Shown: positions 6,285 through 14,145, counted from the first letter of the stretch. The stretch: DNA of 25,228 nucleotides from an uncultured Oscillospiraceae bacterium (GCA_944385195.1 CALWWH010000015.1:1-25228), one strand, 5' to 3'. Program-made: numbers and translations. The notes: generated by a model from the letters alone, not told the origin.

Positions 6285-8186
6285 ATGGCAAAGAAGGAAA
6301 AAAAGCAGTCTACCTTTGGTATGGCACTGCGTCAGATGTTCGGCATCAAGCCGAAGAAGGAACTGTCCTATCAGGAGGAGGAAGCGCTGCAGAGTCCTCT
6401 GCGCGTTGTCGTTCGTAATTTTGTCTCCAAGAAGAGCGCAATGTTTGGCCTGATCGTGTTTTTGATCATCTTTATAATCATGATGGTCGGCCCGATATTT
6501 TTGCCCATTGACCTGGGCTATTCCGACAGCTCCTTGGTCAACATTGCTCCGGGCTACGATATGATGAAGGTCCCTTCGGAGTTCATTGAGAACGGCATCC
6601 GCGATATTGCCCCCGGTGCAACCTACGGACTCGGCGTTGACGAAAATGGCAAGGTGTACACTTGGGGTAAAACGAAGATCTCTTCGGCCATTGACCTGTC
6701 CGATATCCCCGAGGAGGTTCAGGCGGCGGACATCATCGATATCTCTGCCGGAATGGACCACGTTGTGGCGCTGAGCTCTGACGGAGAGCTGTTCGTCTGG
6801 GGCAACGACCGCCTGGGTCAGGCAAACTTCCAGATGAACTCTGAACTGAACAATGCCCTGCGGCAGAACAAGAAGGTTGTCCAGCTGGAGGCCTCTAACC
6901 AGTTCTCTGCGATCCTCTTTGAGGATGGGAATATGTACCTCTGGGGCAACGCTGCCATCGCCGACATTGAGATGCGCAGCAAGGAAAAGCTCGAAGAGGG
7001 TGATACCCGCGAGCCCCGGCAGTTCCAGGGCAATGTGGCGAAATTTGCCCTGACTGACTACGGTTATATCATTCTGCTTAAGGACGGGACGGTCGCCTAT
7101 TCTGGTTTTAATAAGGACTCCCCCCTGCTGCAGTTCATGCCAACAGAGCTGTATGACGGCTCTGTGAAGGTGGTTGATATTGTTGCCACCTCCCAGGGCG
7201 CTGCTGCTGTGGATGAAAACGGCAAGGTCTATGTCTGGGGCAACGCCACCCACGGCGAAAAGGACGTCCCTGAGTTTGAGGGCAAGATCGTCGAGTTGTA
7301 TGCCGGCCGCTATCACCTGACTGCACTGCTGGATAACGGCGACGTCATCTCCTGGGGTGATAACACCTTTAAGCAGTCTTCCGTCCCGGATAAGGTGAAT
7401 AACGCTCAGATCGAGACCATCTACGCCGGCGCGCACCAGAACTATGCGGTTACGACTGAGGGTAAGGTCCTGACCTGGGGCCTGAAGGGCTATCTGTGCG
7501 GCACCGACGAGCTGGGGCGCGACATCCTGACCCGTATCGTCAACGGCGGTAAGACCACCATGACCGTCGGCGGTCTGGCGGTGGTGATCTCTACCATTAT
7601 CGGTATTATCATGGGCGGCATGGCCGGCTATTTTGGCGGCAAAGTCGATATGCTGCTCAGCCGTGTGGCTGAGGTCATCGGCGGTCTGCCCTTCCTGCCC
7701 TTTGCGCTAATCCTGTCAAACGTCATGGGCACCAAGGTCGATCCCAACGCAAAGATGTATATTATCATGGTGGTTTTGGGCGTCCTGTCTTGGGTCGGCA
7801 CCTTCCGCCTGGTCCGCGCACAGATCTTCAGCCAGCGCGAGCAGGAGTATGTCACTGCTGCAAAGTGTTTGGGCGTCCGGGAGCGTACCATCGTGCTCAA
7901 GCACATCGTCCCCAACGTCATGAGCGTTCTGCTGGTGTCCATCACCCTGAACTTCGCGACTTGTATGCTCACTGAGTCTAGCCTCTCATATCTGGGCTTT
8001 GGTATTCCGCTTCCCCAGCCGACTTGGGGTAATATGCTCAATGGCGCCAACAACTCTATCGTCATCCAGCAGTACTGGTGGCGCTGGGTCTTTACCGCTG
8101 GTATCTTTGGCCTGTGCACGATCTGCATTAACCTCATTGGCGATGGTATGCGCGATGCCATGGATCCCAAGAACAATTCTCGCTAA
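6285..8186 (+). CDS. Peptide ABC transporter permease (DppC type) with inserted seven-repeat RCC1-like propeller
   Basis: The product has 633 residues, against about 280-310 for normal DppC/OppC. Residues 1-51 are a basic cytoplasmic tail and about 52-71 form helix 1. Residues 105-405 form seven repeats of the RCC1 type, each with an xxxAGxxHxxAL...DGxVxxWGxN pattern. Their starts are near 105, 149, 198, 251, 296, 335 and 376, and most carry a WG pair. The seventh runs directly into GTDELGRDILTRIVNG (406 on), the conserved DppC segment, followed by the permease core. The EAA loop (QEYVTAAKCLGVRERTIVLK) is near 520. The known topology places the insert outside the membrane. Seven blades make a closed propeller, so the domain looks complete. 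A TAAGGAGGG site overlaps the stop of dppB. The ligand of the propeller is unknown. Confidence 0.93.
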   Translation: MAKKEKKQSTFGMALRQMFGIKPKKELSYQEEEALQSPLRVVVRNFVSKKSAMFGLIVFLIIFIIMMVGPIFLPIDLGYSDSSLVNIAPGYDMMKVPSEFIENGIRDIAPGATYGLGVDENGKVYTWGKTKISSAIDLSDIPEEVQAADIIDISAGMDHVVALSSDGELFVWGNDRLGQANFQMNSELNNALRQNKKVVQLEASNQFSAILFEDGNMYLWGNAAIADIEMRSKEKLEEGDTREPRQFQGNVAKFALTDYGYIILLKDGTVAYSGFNKDSPLLQFMPTELYDGSVKVVDIVATSQGAAAVDENGKVYVWGNATHGEKDVPEFEGKIVELYAGRYHLTALLDNGDVISWGDNTFKQSSVPDKVNNAQIETIYAGAHQNYAVTTEGKVLTWGLKGYLCGTDELGRDILTRIVNGGKTTMTVGGLAVVISTIIGIIMGGMAGYFGGKVDMLLSRVAEVIGGLPFLPFALILSNVMGTKVDPNAKMYIIMVVLGVLSWVGTFRLVRAQIFSQREQEYVTAAKCLGVRERTIVLKHIVPNVMSVLLVSITLNFATCMLTESSLSYLGFGIPLPQPTWGNMLNGANNSIVIQQYWWRWVFTAGIFGLCTICINLIGDGMRDAMDPKNNSR

Positions 8187-8201
8187 AGGAGGACGTAGAA
8201 A

Positions 8202-9191
8202 ATGGCACTGCTTGAAACAAAAAATCTGCATACCTTCTTTACGACCCGCCGGGGCATCGTCAAGGCTGTCAACGGTGTATCCTACTCCATAGAGCCCGGT
8301 AAGACACTGGGTGTCGTCGGTGAGTCGGGCTCCGGCAAGTCCGTTGCCGCAATGTCCATCCTCCGTTTGATCGACTCCAACGGCTATATCGATTCCGGCG
8401 AGATCCTCTTCAACGGTAAGGATCTGACCAAGATCTCCATGAACGAAATGTACACCGTTCGTGGCAACGAAATTTCCGTCATCTTCCAGGAGCCCATGAC
8501 CAGCCTGAACCCGGTCTTTAACGTGGAGCGGCAGCTGTCTGAGCCCTTTATCCTCCACCAGGGGATGAGCAAAAAGCAGGCCGCCAAGGAAGCCATCCGC
8601 CTGCTGGCTGATGTCAAGATCCCCAATCCGGAGCGCGTGGCGAAGCAGTATCCCCATCAGCTTTCTGGCGGTATGCGTCAGCGCGTCATGATCGCTATGG
8701 CCCTGGCCTGCCAGCCCCGCCTGCTGATTGCCGACGAGCCCACGACTGCGTTGGATGTGACCATTCAGGCGCAGATCCTACGCCTGATGAATGACCTCAA
8801 GCGTGAGCACGGCACGGCTATTATGTTCATCACCCATGACCTGGGCGTCATCAACCAGATGGCCGATGACGTGGCAGTGATGTATTGCGGCCAGGTTGTC
8901 GAGCATGTTCCTGCTCGCGTGCTGTTCTCCCGCAATGCCAAGTTCTCTCACCCCTACACGGAGGGCCTTTTGGCCTCAATCCCGCGCCTGGACACCGATG
9001 CGGAGCGTCTGGAAGCCATCCCCGGTGCGGTTCCCCATCCGCTGGATCTGCCCAAGGGATGTAAGTTTGCACCCCGCTGCAAGTACTGCACCGAAAAGTG
9101 CATCAACGAAGAGCCCGAGATGATCCCTGTCGCAGAGGGCCAGGAAATCCGCTGCTTCTATCCCGATAAGGAGGCGCGTCATGGAAAATAA
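8202..9191 (+). CDS. dppD: Peptide ABC transporter ATPase (DppD/OppD type)
   Basis: The product has 329 residues, a normal length. Walker A is GESGSGKS (Lys46), the signature is LSGGMRQR (154-161), Walker B is LLIADEP (174-180) and the H-loop His is 212. The C-terminal oligopeptide-transporter extension holds a Cys cluster, GCKFAPRCKYCTEKC. In DppD/OppD proteins such cysteines bind an iron-sulfur cluster in solved structures, but occupancy here is inference. The protein should pair with the F subunit to power import through the B and C permeases. AAAGGAGG lies directly after the permease stop, 15 nt upstream. The 3' end overlaps the next gene by 11 nt, showing tight coupling. Confidence 0.94.
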   Translation: MALLETKNLHTFFTTRRGIVKAVNGVSYSIEPGKTLGVVGESGSGKSVAAMSILRLIDSNGYIDSGEILFNGKDLTKISMNEMYTVRGNEISVIFQEPMTSLNPVFNVERQLSEPFILHQGMSKKQAAKEAIRLLADVKIPNPERVAKQYPHQLSGGMRQRVMIAMALACQPRLLIADEPTTALDVTIQAQILRLMNDLKREHGTAIMFITHDLGVINQMADDVAVMYCGQVVEHVPARVLFSRNAKFSHPYTEGLLASIPRLDTDAERLEAIPGAVPHPLDLPKGCKFAPRCKYCTEKCINEEPEMIPVAEGQEIRCFYPDKEARHGK

Positions 9192-10716
9192 AAAGAACGT
9201 TCTGCTCCGAATCAGCAACCTGAAGCAGTATTTCCCCACCGGCAAGAAGGGCATGTACGTCAAGGCCAACGACGGCATCAGCATTGATATCTACGAGGGC
9301 GAGACCTTCGGGCTGGTTGGCGAGTCCGGCTGCGGCAAGTCCACCCTGGGCCGAGCCATTTTGCAGGTCTATAAGCAGACTGATGGGCGCACCATGTATT
9401 ATGGGCGCAGCCGCGACGAGATTGCCCCCGGCTATATCAAGGACACCATCAAGAATCTGGAAAAGCGTCTTGCTAAGCGCCAGGAGCTGGATAAGAAGCT
9501 CGCTGCCTTGCAGGCTGAGTATGACAAGCTGGACGAGTCTGCTCAGTATGCCAAGCACGAGGAGCTGCGCGTGGCCAAAAAGGAGGCCAACGACGCCCTG
9601 CTGGACGTTGCCACCATCGTGGGCGGCCTCATGGTCTCCAAGGATCTGGGAGCGGTCAAGGCCATTTTCCTGGAAGAGTACAATCTGGCTGCCAAACTGC
9701 GCGCGGCCAGCCTGAAGCATGCGGATCTAAAGCTTCACTATGATGACGCCGCCTATGCGCTGAAGAAGGCCAAGGAAAAAGGCAAGTCCGGCAACGGCAA
9801 TGCGGTTCAAAATGCGAAGAACAAGCTCGATGCCTGCGAGAAGAACATGGCCGAGATTAACAAGCAGCTCGATGAGGTCCGTGCTCGTATTGACGATATG
9901 CGCAAGCCCATGCAGGACGATCCCGAGTTCCGGAAATACGAGGCCTATCGGGATGACGGCATCGACCTGGCCCGTCTGACCTACAACGAGATGCGCTCCC
10001 TGCGCAACGACTTGCAGCTGATTTTCCAGGACCCCTATTCCTCCCTGAACGCCCGTATGACGGTTGGCCAGATTATTGGCGAGGGTATGATTGCCCACAA
10101 ATATTTCCGCCGCAATGACGACCGCATGAAGGAAGAGGTTCTGCGTGTCATGGAGCAGTGCGGACTGGCCGACTACTTCCTGCACCGCTATCCCCACCAG
10201 TTTTCGGGTGGTCAGCGTCAGCGCATTGGTATTGCTCGCTCCCTGGCGCTCAAGCCCAAGTTTGTCGTTTGCGATGAGGCGGTTTCTGCGCTGGATGTCT
10301 CCATTCAGGCACAGATCATCAACCTGCTGCAGGATCTGAAGGACCAGCAGAATCTGACCTACCTGTTTATCACCCACGACCTGTCTGTTGTCAAGTACAT
10401 TTCCGACCGCATCGGCGTCATGTACTTGGGCAGTATGGTTGAGCTGGCTCCGTCTCAGGATATTTTTGACCAGCCGCTGCATCCCTACACGGAGGCGCTG
10501 CTGGATGCCATTCCCACTGTGGAAGAGGATGCCAACCGTGAACCCCTGGTGCTCGAGGGCGATATCCCGTCCCCGGTCAACCCGCCCAGCGGCTGTAAGT
10601 TCCACACCCGCTGCAAGTATTGCACCGAGATCTGCACAAAGGTTGTCCCTGAGCTTGAAGAGGTCGCGCCGGGTCATTTCGTTGCCTGTCACCATCGCCT
10701 GAGCGAAAAGAAGTGA
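9181..10716 (+). CDS. Peptide ABC transporter ATPase (DppF/OppF type) with large helical insertion
   Basis: The product has 511 residues, about 180 longer than usual DppF/OppF. Walker A is GESGCGKST (47-55, Lys53), the Q-loop is LIFQDPYSS (Gln283), the signature is FSGGQRQR (341-348), Walker B ends CDEAVSALD (Asp365/Glu366) and the H-loop His is 399. The C-terminal Cys-containing tail is GCKFHTRCKYC. All catalytic motifs are intact. The Walker A to Q-loop distance is about 230 residues instead of about 50. The extra part (about 76-262) is charged, Ala/Leu/Lys/Glu-rich and reads as two coiled-coil arms (about 86-125 and 215-245), joined by a helical middle and a GKSGNGN turn. AAGGAGG inside the D gene serves as ribosome site. 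The insert would project from the nucleotide-binding core on the cytoplasmic side. Confidence 0.92.
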   Translation: MENKKNVLLRISNLKQYFPTGKKGMYVKANDGISIDIYEGETFGLVGESGCGKSTLGRAILQVYKQTDGRTMYYGRSRDEIAPGYIKDTIKNLEKRLAKRQELDKKLAALQAEYDKLDESAQYAKHEELRVAKKEANDALLDVATIVGGLMVSKDLGAVKAIFLEEYNLAAKLRAASLKHADLKLHYDDAAYALKKAKEKGKSGNGNAVQNAKNKLDACEKNMAEINKQLDEVRARIDDMRKPMQDDPEFRKYEAYRDDGIDLARLTYNEMRSLRNDLQLIFQDPYSSLNARMTVGQIIGEGMIAHKYFRRNDDRMKEEVLRVMEQCGLADYFLHRYPHQFSGGQRQRIGIARSLALKPKFVVCDEAVSALDVSIQAQIINLLQDLKDQQNLTYLFITHDLSVVKYISDRIGVMYLGSMVELAPSQDIFDQPLHPYTEALLDAIPTVEEDANREPLVLEGDIPSPVNPPSGCKFHTRCKYCTEICTKVVPELEEVAPGHFVACHHRLSEKK

Positions 10717-10720
10717 TCTG

Positions 10721-10957
10721 ATGAGCGACGAGTATAAGAACGACCAGGCCCCCGCCGAAGCGCAGGACCCGGTCACTGCCGAGCAGGAACGCTATGCCCA
10801 CCCGGAGTTTTATACCCCGGAGCGCACCGAGCCCAATCTCCAGGTCGAGAAACACGACCTGCCAGCGATGATGTGCTCGGCATACCTCGTGATTCTCCCT
10901 GCCTGTGTTCTGGCGATCCTCGCCATCTGCCTGGTAGGCTATTTGCTGTTCAGCTAA
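10721..10957 (+). CDS. Small tail-anchored membrane protein, last gene of transporter operon
   Basis: The product has 78 residues. The N-terminal 50 are hydrophilic, acidic and Pro/Glu-rich (EAQDPVTAEQERYAHPEFY and similar). About 53-77 form one hydrophobic helix ending at the C-terminus (YLLFS). No family was recognised. It begins 4 nt after the F-subunit stop with no strong ribosome site, so it is probably translated by coupling. The strong terminator starts 3 nt after its stop, so it belongs to this operon. It could be a small accessory or stability subunit of the transporter. That it is a real gene is supported by its position, its uninterrupted frame up to the terminator and its clear amphipathic layout. 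Confidence 0.75.
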   Translation: MSDEYKNDQAPAEAQDPVTAEQERYAHPEFYTPERTEPNLQVEKHDLPAMMCSAYLVILPACVLAILAICLVGYLLFS

Positions 10958-10960
10958 GCT

Positions 10961-10994
10961 AAGCGCCCCAAACCAATCGGTTTGGGGCGCTTTT
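10961..10994 (+). terminator. Strong intrinsic terminator ending the transporter operon
   Basis: A 14-bp perfect stem (10961-10974 with 10979-10992), rich in GC in its core, has a 4-nt loop and ends in TTTT. It also lies after the convergent oxidoreductase gene and could work in both directions, though the minus-strand T run is broken. Confidence 0.92.
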
Positions 10995-11018
10995 GCGCGT
11001 CTGCGGTGATGCAATGCC

Positions 11019-12236
11019 TCACAGTTCGTATTCCAGAACGCCCCAGTCGGTCTGCTGCCGGCGAATGGCGGTGGACTTGGAGAGCGCGGCAATTTCCTCG
11101 GCGGTGACCGAGCGGCCCAGCTGGCCGGAGAGGAACAGCCCCTCACTGACCAGCATGGTATTTAGTGCCAGCCAAGGCGTGTCGTAGCGGGTTTCGTCGC
11201 TGAGATCTCCGCTGAGGTAGGCCATCCAGTGCAGATGGTTGTCGTTATAGATACTGATGCCAGGGTTGGCAGCCTCCTCGGCCCGGGCGTTAGAGGCACA
11301 GCGCAGGTCGACGTCGACCTCTCTGCCGTTCTGGTAGCCGTAGAAGTACAGCTCTGGCTCCCGGGCGCCCATCATGGGCATGTTGGCGCTGCGGGCCAGT
11401 TTGCCGCCGCCGGAGTCGACGTTCAGAAACTTCAGCCCGCCCTTGCTGCCGGCAATGAAGGTGTCGCCGATTTTGTCGATATTGATGGCCCAGGGCTCGA
11501 TGATGTCCAGACTCAGGCCGCCTTCGTACTTGGCCAGCCCGACGCCCAGCTCTTCAACCTCAAACTTGCGTCCTTCCAGCAGGCGCTCGTCGATCTCGAC
11601 CTCCTGATAGGTGGCGCCGTAGACGCTCTCCAGCTTGGGGATGCCGGTGACAAACAGCAGCTGGGAGATGTGGTACACACCCATGTCAAACAGTGCGCCG
11701 TGTTCAGCATAAAACTTGCTGTAAAAGTCCGGGGAGAGCCCTTTCATATCAAGACCAGGCCGGCCCTTGCGGCGGCTGCCCACAGAGCGCATGTGGTAGA
11801 CCTTTCCCAGCTCGCCGCGGGTGATCATGTCCCGGGCCATGCGGGTTTGCAGGTTGTAGATGGAGCTGATCTGGATGGCCAGCTTCTTGCCATAGACCTT
11901 CTGGGCGTCATAGAGCAGCTTTGCATCCGCATAGGAGCCCGCCATGGGCTTCTCACAGTAGCAGTGCTTGCCGGCGCGCATGACCTCCAGAGAGATGGGC
12001 ACGTGCAGATTGTTGTGGACGCAGACGTCCACAGCGTCGATGTCGTCCCGCTTAAGCAGGTCGCGGAAGTTGCGGTAGCTGTTGCTAACCCCATATCGGG
12101 CGCTCCAAGCGGCCAGCTTCTTCTCGTCCACGTCCGCGACGGCAACGATTTTTGCCTGAGGGATCTTGCTCCAGACGGTCATGTGCCGGTGGGAGATGAC
12201 GCCGGCGCCAATGATACCAATGCGCATTTCTTTCAT
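11019..12236 (-). CDS. Gfo/Idh/MocA-family NAD(P)-dependent oxidoreductase
   Basis: The product has 405 residues. It starts with a Rossmann fold, MRIGIIGAGVISHRH, with the GxGxxS-type nucleotide motif at 10-15. The family motif HCYCEKPMAGS (EKP at 95-97) follows. The C-terminal half is the usual alpha/beta substrate domain, including GALFDMGVYHISQLL, whose Gly-x-x-x-Asp-x-G-x-x-x-x motif is shared with many sugar and inositol dehydrogenases. The substrate is probably a sugar, cyclitol or derivative, but the exact compound cannot be told. AAAGGAGG lies 8 nt before the ATG. It stands alone, convergent with the transporter operon, so co-regulation is not evident. Confidence 0.9.
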   Translation of the reverse strand: MKEMRIGIIGAGVISHRHMTVWSKIPQAKIVAVADVDEKKLAAWSARYGVSNSYRNFRDLLKRDDIDAVDVCVHNNLHVPISLEVMRAGKHCYCEKPMAGSYADAKLLYDAQKVYGKKLAIQISSIYNLQTRMARDMITRGELGKVYHMRSVGSRRKGRPGLDMKGLSPDFYSKFYAEHGALFDMGVYHISQLLFVTGIPKLESVYGATYQEVEIDERLLEGRKFEVEELGVGLAKYEGGLSLDIIEPWAINIDKIGDTFIAGSKGGLKFLNVDSGGGKLARSANMPMMGAREPELYFYGYQNGREVDVDLRCASNARAEEAANPGISIYNDNHLHWMAYLSGDLSDETRYDTPWLALNTMLVSEGLFLSGQLGRSVTAEEIAALSKSTAIRRQQTDWGVLEYEL

Positions 12237-12271
12237 GGGTGGGCCTCCTTTGATTTTTGTGTGATAGAGCC

Positions 12272-12300
12272 ATTATACCATGACGGAGCGCCTCAAAAAA
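12272..12300 (-). promoter_or_regulatory. Extended -10 promoter of the oxidoreductase gene
   Basis: On the minus strand TGGTATAAT (-10 at 12277-12272, with the TGn extension) stands about 36 nt before the start codon. The -35 position (12300-12295) is TTTTTT, a poor match, so the extended -10 probably carries recognition. Confidence 0.6.
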
Positions 12301-12336
12301 GTATTATTTTTTAAATTTATGAGATAGGATTCTATC

Positions 12337-12398
12337 AGAATCGCAGACAGACTGTAAAAGTCCGTCTGCGATTCTTTGTCCTATGCAGCCTGCATAGG
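12337..12398 (-). terminator. Tandem hairpins after the M56 protease gene
   Basis: Two stems follow the protease stop. CCTATGCA/TGCATAGG (12380-12398) has a 3-nt loop. AGAATCGCAGAC/GTCTGCGATTCT (12337-12375) is extended inward by GACT/AGTC. On the minus strand the longer stem is followed by an AT-rich stretch without a continuous T run, so termination is likely but not textbook. A further small GATAG/CTATC dyad lies at 12323-12336. Confidence 0.55.
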
Positions 12399-12405
12399 AG
12401 CAGAG

Positions 12406-13716
12406 CTACTTTGCGGTGGTATCCTCAGGCAGGAGTAAGCCCAGGGCTTCTTTATAATCTCCCAGGGCGGTGCGGTACCAGCGAACCTCGTCGCCCAGCG
12501 TGACCTTTGCCAGCCATGGATAGCCGTAGATGGTCACGCGGTAGTCGTCCCGAATACAGAATTCGAGACTGCCGGGGCTGGGCGGGGTCCTGGGCGTGAA
12601 GCGGCGCTCGGTCCACTGGACACTGCTGAGATAGTCGTAAAGGCGCTGGCCATCGACCTGGCCAGGCTGGATGAGGGCAAGGCCTTCCTCCTCAGATTTG
12701 GGGTAGTAGATAAAAGGCAGCGTCTGCGTCTGCGCGGCCAGGTTGGCGGCGTTTTTGTAGCTAAGCCCAGAGAGATCTGGTTCGGTGCTGCGGCGATCAA
12801 AGGCGCACAGGCCGAGCACGGCCACGCAGAGCGCCACCGAGACGGCAATCACCCAGGGGGCGGCCTGCTTCCAGCGGGAGAGGTTGCGGATGCGGCTCTT
12901 GGGACTGCCCTCTCCGAAGGCCAGCGCTGTGGGGATGCGCCGCCCAGTGGCGAAACGCAGCAGCGCCGCGGCGTAGTCCGCGCGGATCTCTGGCCCCAGG
13001 GCCTTTAAGACGGCCTCGTCGCAGCGCAGCTCGAGATCGCGGCTGCTGAGGATAAAAGCCAGCCATACCAGGGGATTGAACCAGTGCAGGCACAGGGCAA
13101 GATAGGCCAGCAGCTTCCAGACTTGATCCCTGCCGCGCAGATGGGCCTGTTCATGCAGCAGAACAAGGCGCTGCTCTTCCTGGCTCAGGGAGGAGCAGAG
13201 GTAGATGCGCGGCCGGAAGAGCCCCAGCACAAAGGGCGAGGCAATGCGGTCGGCCAGCCAGAGGTTTTGCTCCAGCCTGATTGCGCCGGTCAGCTTCCTG
13301 CGCAGGCGCAGGTAGGAGATCAGACCCCAGAGGAGCATTGCCAGGACGCCAAAGGCGTAGATTGCACTCAGCCAGAGGCTTGCCGGTGCCTGGCAGGTGA
13401 TATAGGCGCTGGTGGGGCTCAGCTGGCCCAGCTGGCTGACGATCTGCTTTTGCAGCGGCGTGTCGTAGGAGGAATAGAACACGATCCCAGGCAGCATGGC
13501 GTCCAATGCGCTGGCGCGGAGCGCCGGCAGAGCGGGAACGAGGCTGACCGGGCTTTCCAGCGAGACTGGACAGAGCAGCCGGAACAGAACCACCATCCAG
13601 AGAAGGCAGGTAATCCATTTAGGCGCGCGTTTGAGCGCCAGCCGGGCGGCCAGGACGATTCCAATGACGGCCGACGCGCTCAGACTCATGTGTAGCAGAT
13701 GGGGGAGCAGGTTCAT
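12406..13716 (-). CDS. M56-family (BlaR1-type) membrane metalloprotease/sensor
   Basis: The product has 436 residues. Several N-terminal membrane helices (for example ASAVIGIVLAARLAL and WITCLLWMVVLFRLLCPVS) match the BlaR1/MecR1 membrane part. The zinc protease motif HEQAH (188-192) is followed by LRGRDQVWKLLAYLALCLHWFNPLVWLAF, the classic M56 continuation. A further membrane helix lies near 288-305 (WVIAVSVALCVAVLGLCAF). The remaining about 130 residues form an extracytoplasmic domain with no SxxK-type penicillin-binding domain visible, so the signal is probably not a classical beta-lactam. The start at 13716 has GGGAGG 8 nt upstream and overlaps the repressor stop by 4 nt (ATGA). The longer in-frame extension upstream overlaps the repressor gene and is rejected. 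Confidence 0.88.
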   Translation of the reverse strand: MNLLPHLLHMSLSASAVIGIVLAARLALKRAPKWITCLLWMVVLFRLLCPVSLESPVSLVPALPALRASALDAMLPGIVFYSSYDTPLQKQIVSQLGQLSPTSAYITCQAPASLWLSAIYAFGVLAMLLWGLISYLRLRRKLTGAIRLEQNLWLADRIASPFVLGLFRPRIYLCSSLSQEEQRLVLLHEQAHLRGRDQVWKLLAYLALCLHWFNPLVWLAFILSSRDLELRCDEAVLKALGPEIRADYAAALLRFATGRRIPTALAFGEGSPKSRIRNLSRWKQAAPWVIAVSVALCVAVLGLCAFDRRSTEPDLSGLSYKNAANLAAQTQTLPFIYYPKSEEEGLALIQPGQVDGQRLYDYLSSVQWTERRFTPRTPPSPGSLEFCIRDDYRVTIYGYPWLAKVTLGDEVRWYRTALGDYKEALGLLLPEDTTAK

Positions 13717-14081
13717 GGCTGCGCCTCCCTCATGTGGTCGATGATGGCCTGCAACTGGTCGATCTCTGCCTCGGACAGACGCTTGCGCGTGCCAAAGGCC
13801 GCCACAAAGGCAGGCAAAGAGCCGTCGAAACTGTCGTTTACAAATTGCTCGCACTGATGGGCATAGAATGCCTCGCGAGTCAGAAGGGCAGTGACGCAGC
13901 CCTTTTGATTTTGAAACAGCCCCCGCTGGCACAGGCGCTTGAGGACGGTGTAGGTGGTGGATTTTTTCCAGCCCAGGGCTTCCTCGGCCAATTTGGCCAG
14001 CTGCGGCGAGGAAATGGGCTCGTGGGCCCAGATGATGTCCGCAAAGCGGGACTCGATGACGCCAAGATGTAACTCAGACAT
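13713..14081 (-). CDS. BlaI/MecI-type winged-helix repressor
   Basis: The product has 122 residues, the family's usual size. The N-terminal winged helix is seen in ESRFADIIWAHEPISSPQLAK and GWKKSTTYTVLKRLCQRGLF, matching the DNA-recognition segment of BlaI/MecI/CopY (PF03965). The C-terminal part carries the dimerisation helices. It should repress its own operon until cleaved or released by the M56 protease encoded directly downstream with a 4-nt overlap. Two dyad sites around its promoter fit autoregulation. GGAGG lies 11 nt before the ATG, a slightly long spacing. Confidence 0.9.
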   Translation of the reverse strand: MSELHLGVIESRFADIIWAHEPISSPQLAKLAEEALGWKKSTTYTVLKRLCQRGLFQNQKGCVTALLTREAFYAHQCEQFVNDSFDGSLPAFVAAFGTRKRLSEAEIDQLQAIIDHMREAQP

Positions 14082-14099
14082 GATATTTGGCCTCCTTTT

Positions 14100-14145
14100 A
14101 TTCTACTTGCTGTAGACTGTGAAACCATTCTACAACAAGTAGAAT
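14100..14145. promoter_or_regulatory. Twin dyad operator, likely BlaI-type repressor sites
   Basis: Two 17-bp arms (14100-14116 and 14129-14145) are inverted copies with one mismatch, 12 nt apart. Each arm is itself a dyad: TTCTAC-N5-GTAGA at 14101-14116 and TTCTAC-N5-GTAGAA at 14128-14144. They contain the TGTA/TACA elements known from BlaI/MecI/CopY operators. One site overlaps the -10 box, the other lies in the leader. Confidence 0.75.

Noticed and set aside
5682..7436. Open frame of about 584 codons antisense to permeases B and C
   Set aside because: It crosses the boundary of two clear permease genes, and no homologous motif was seen.
6285..8186. Possibility that the RCC1 part of permease C is an assembly join or frameshift fusion
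   Set aside because: The frame is continuous, base and codon use do not change at the joints, all seven blades are present, and both permease parts fit the same family at the normal break point.
11229..12314. Plus-strand open frame of about 361 codons over the oxidoreductase gene
   Set aside because: Antisense shadow of the Gfo/Idh/MocA gene, which has the Rossmann and EKP motifs and a proper ribosome site.
13717..13932. N-terminal extension of the M56 protease frame
   Set aside because: It overlaps the repressor coding sequence and encodes an Arg/Cys-rich, non-membrane segment. The internal ATG at 13716 has a good ribosome site and an ATGA overlap.
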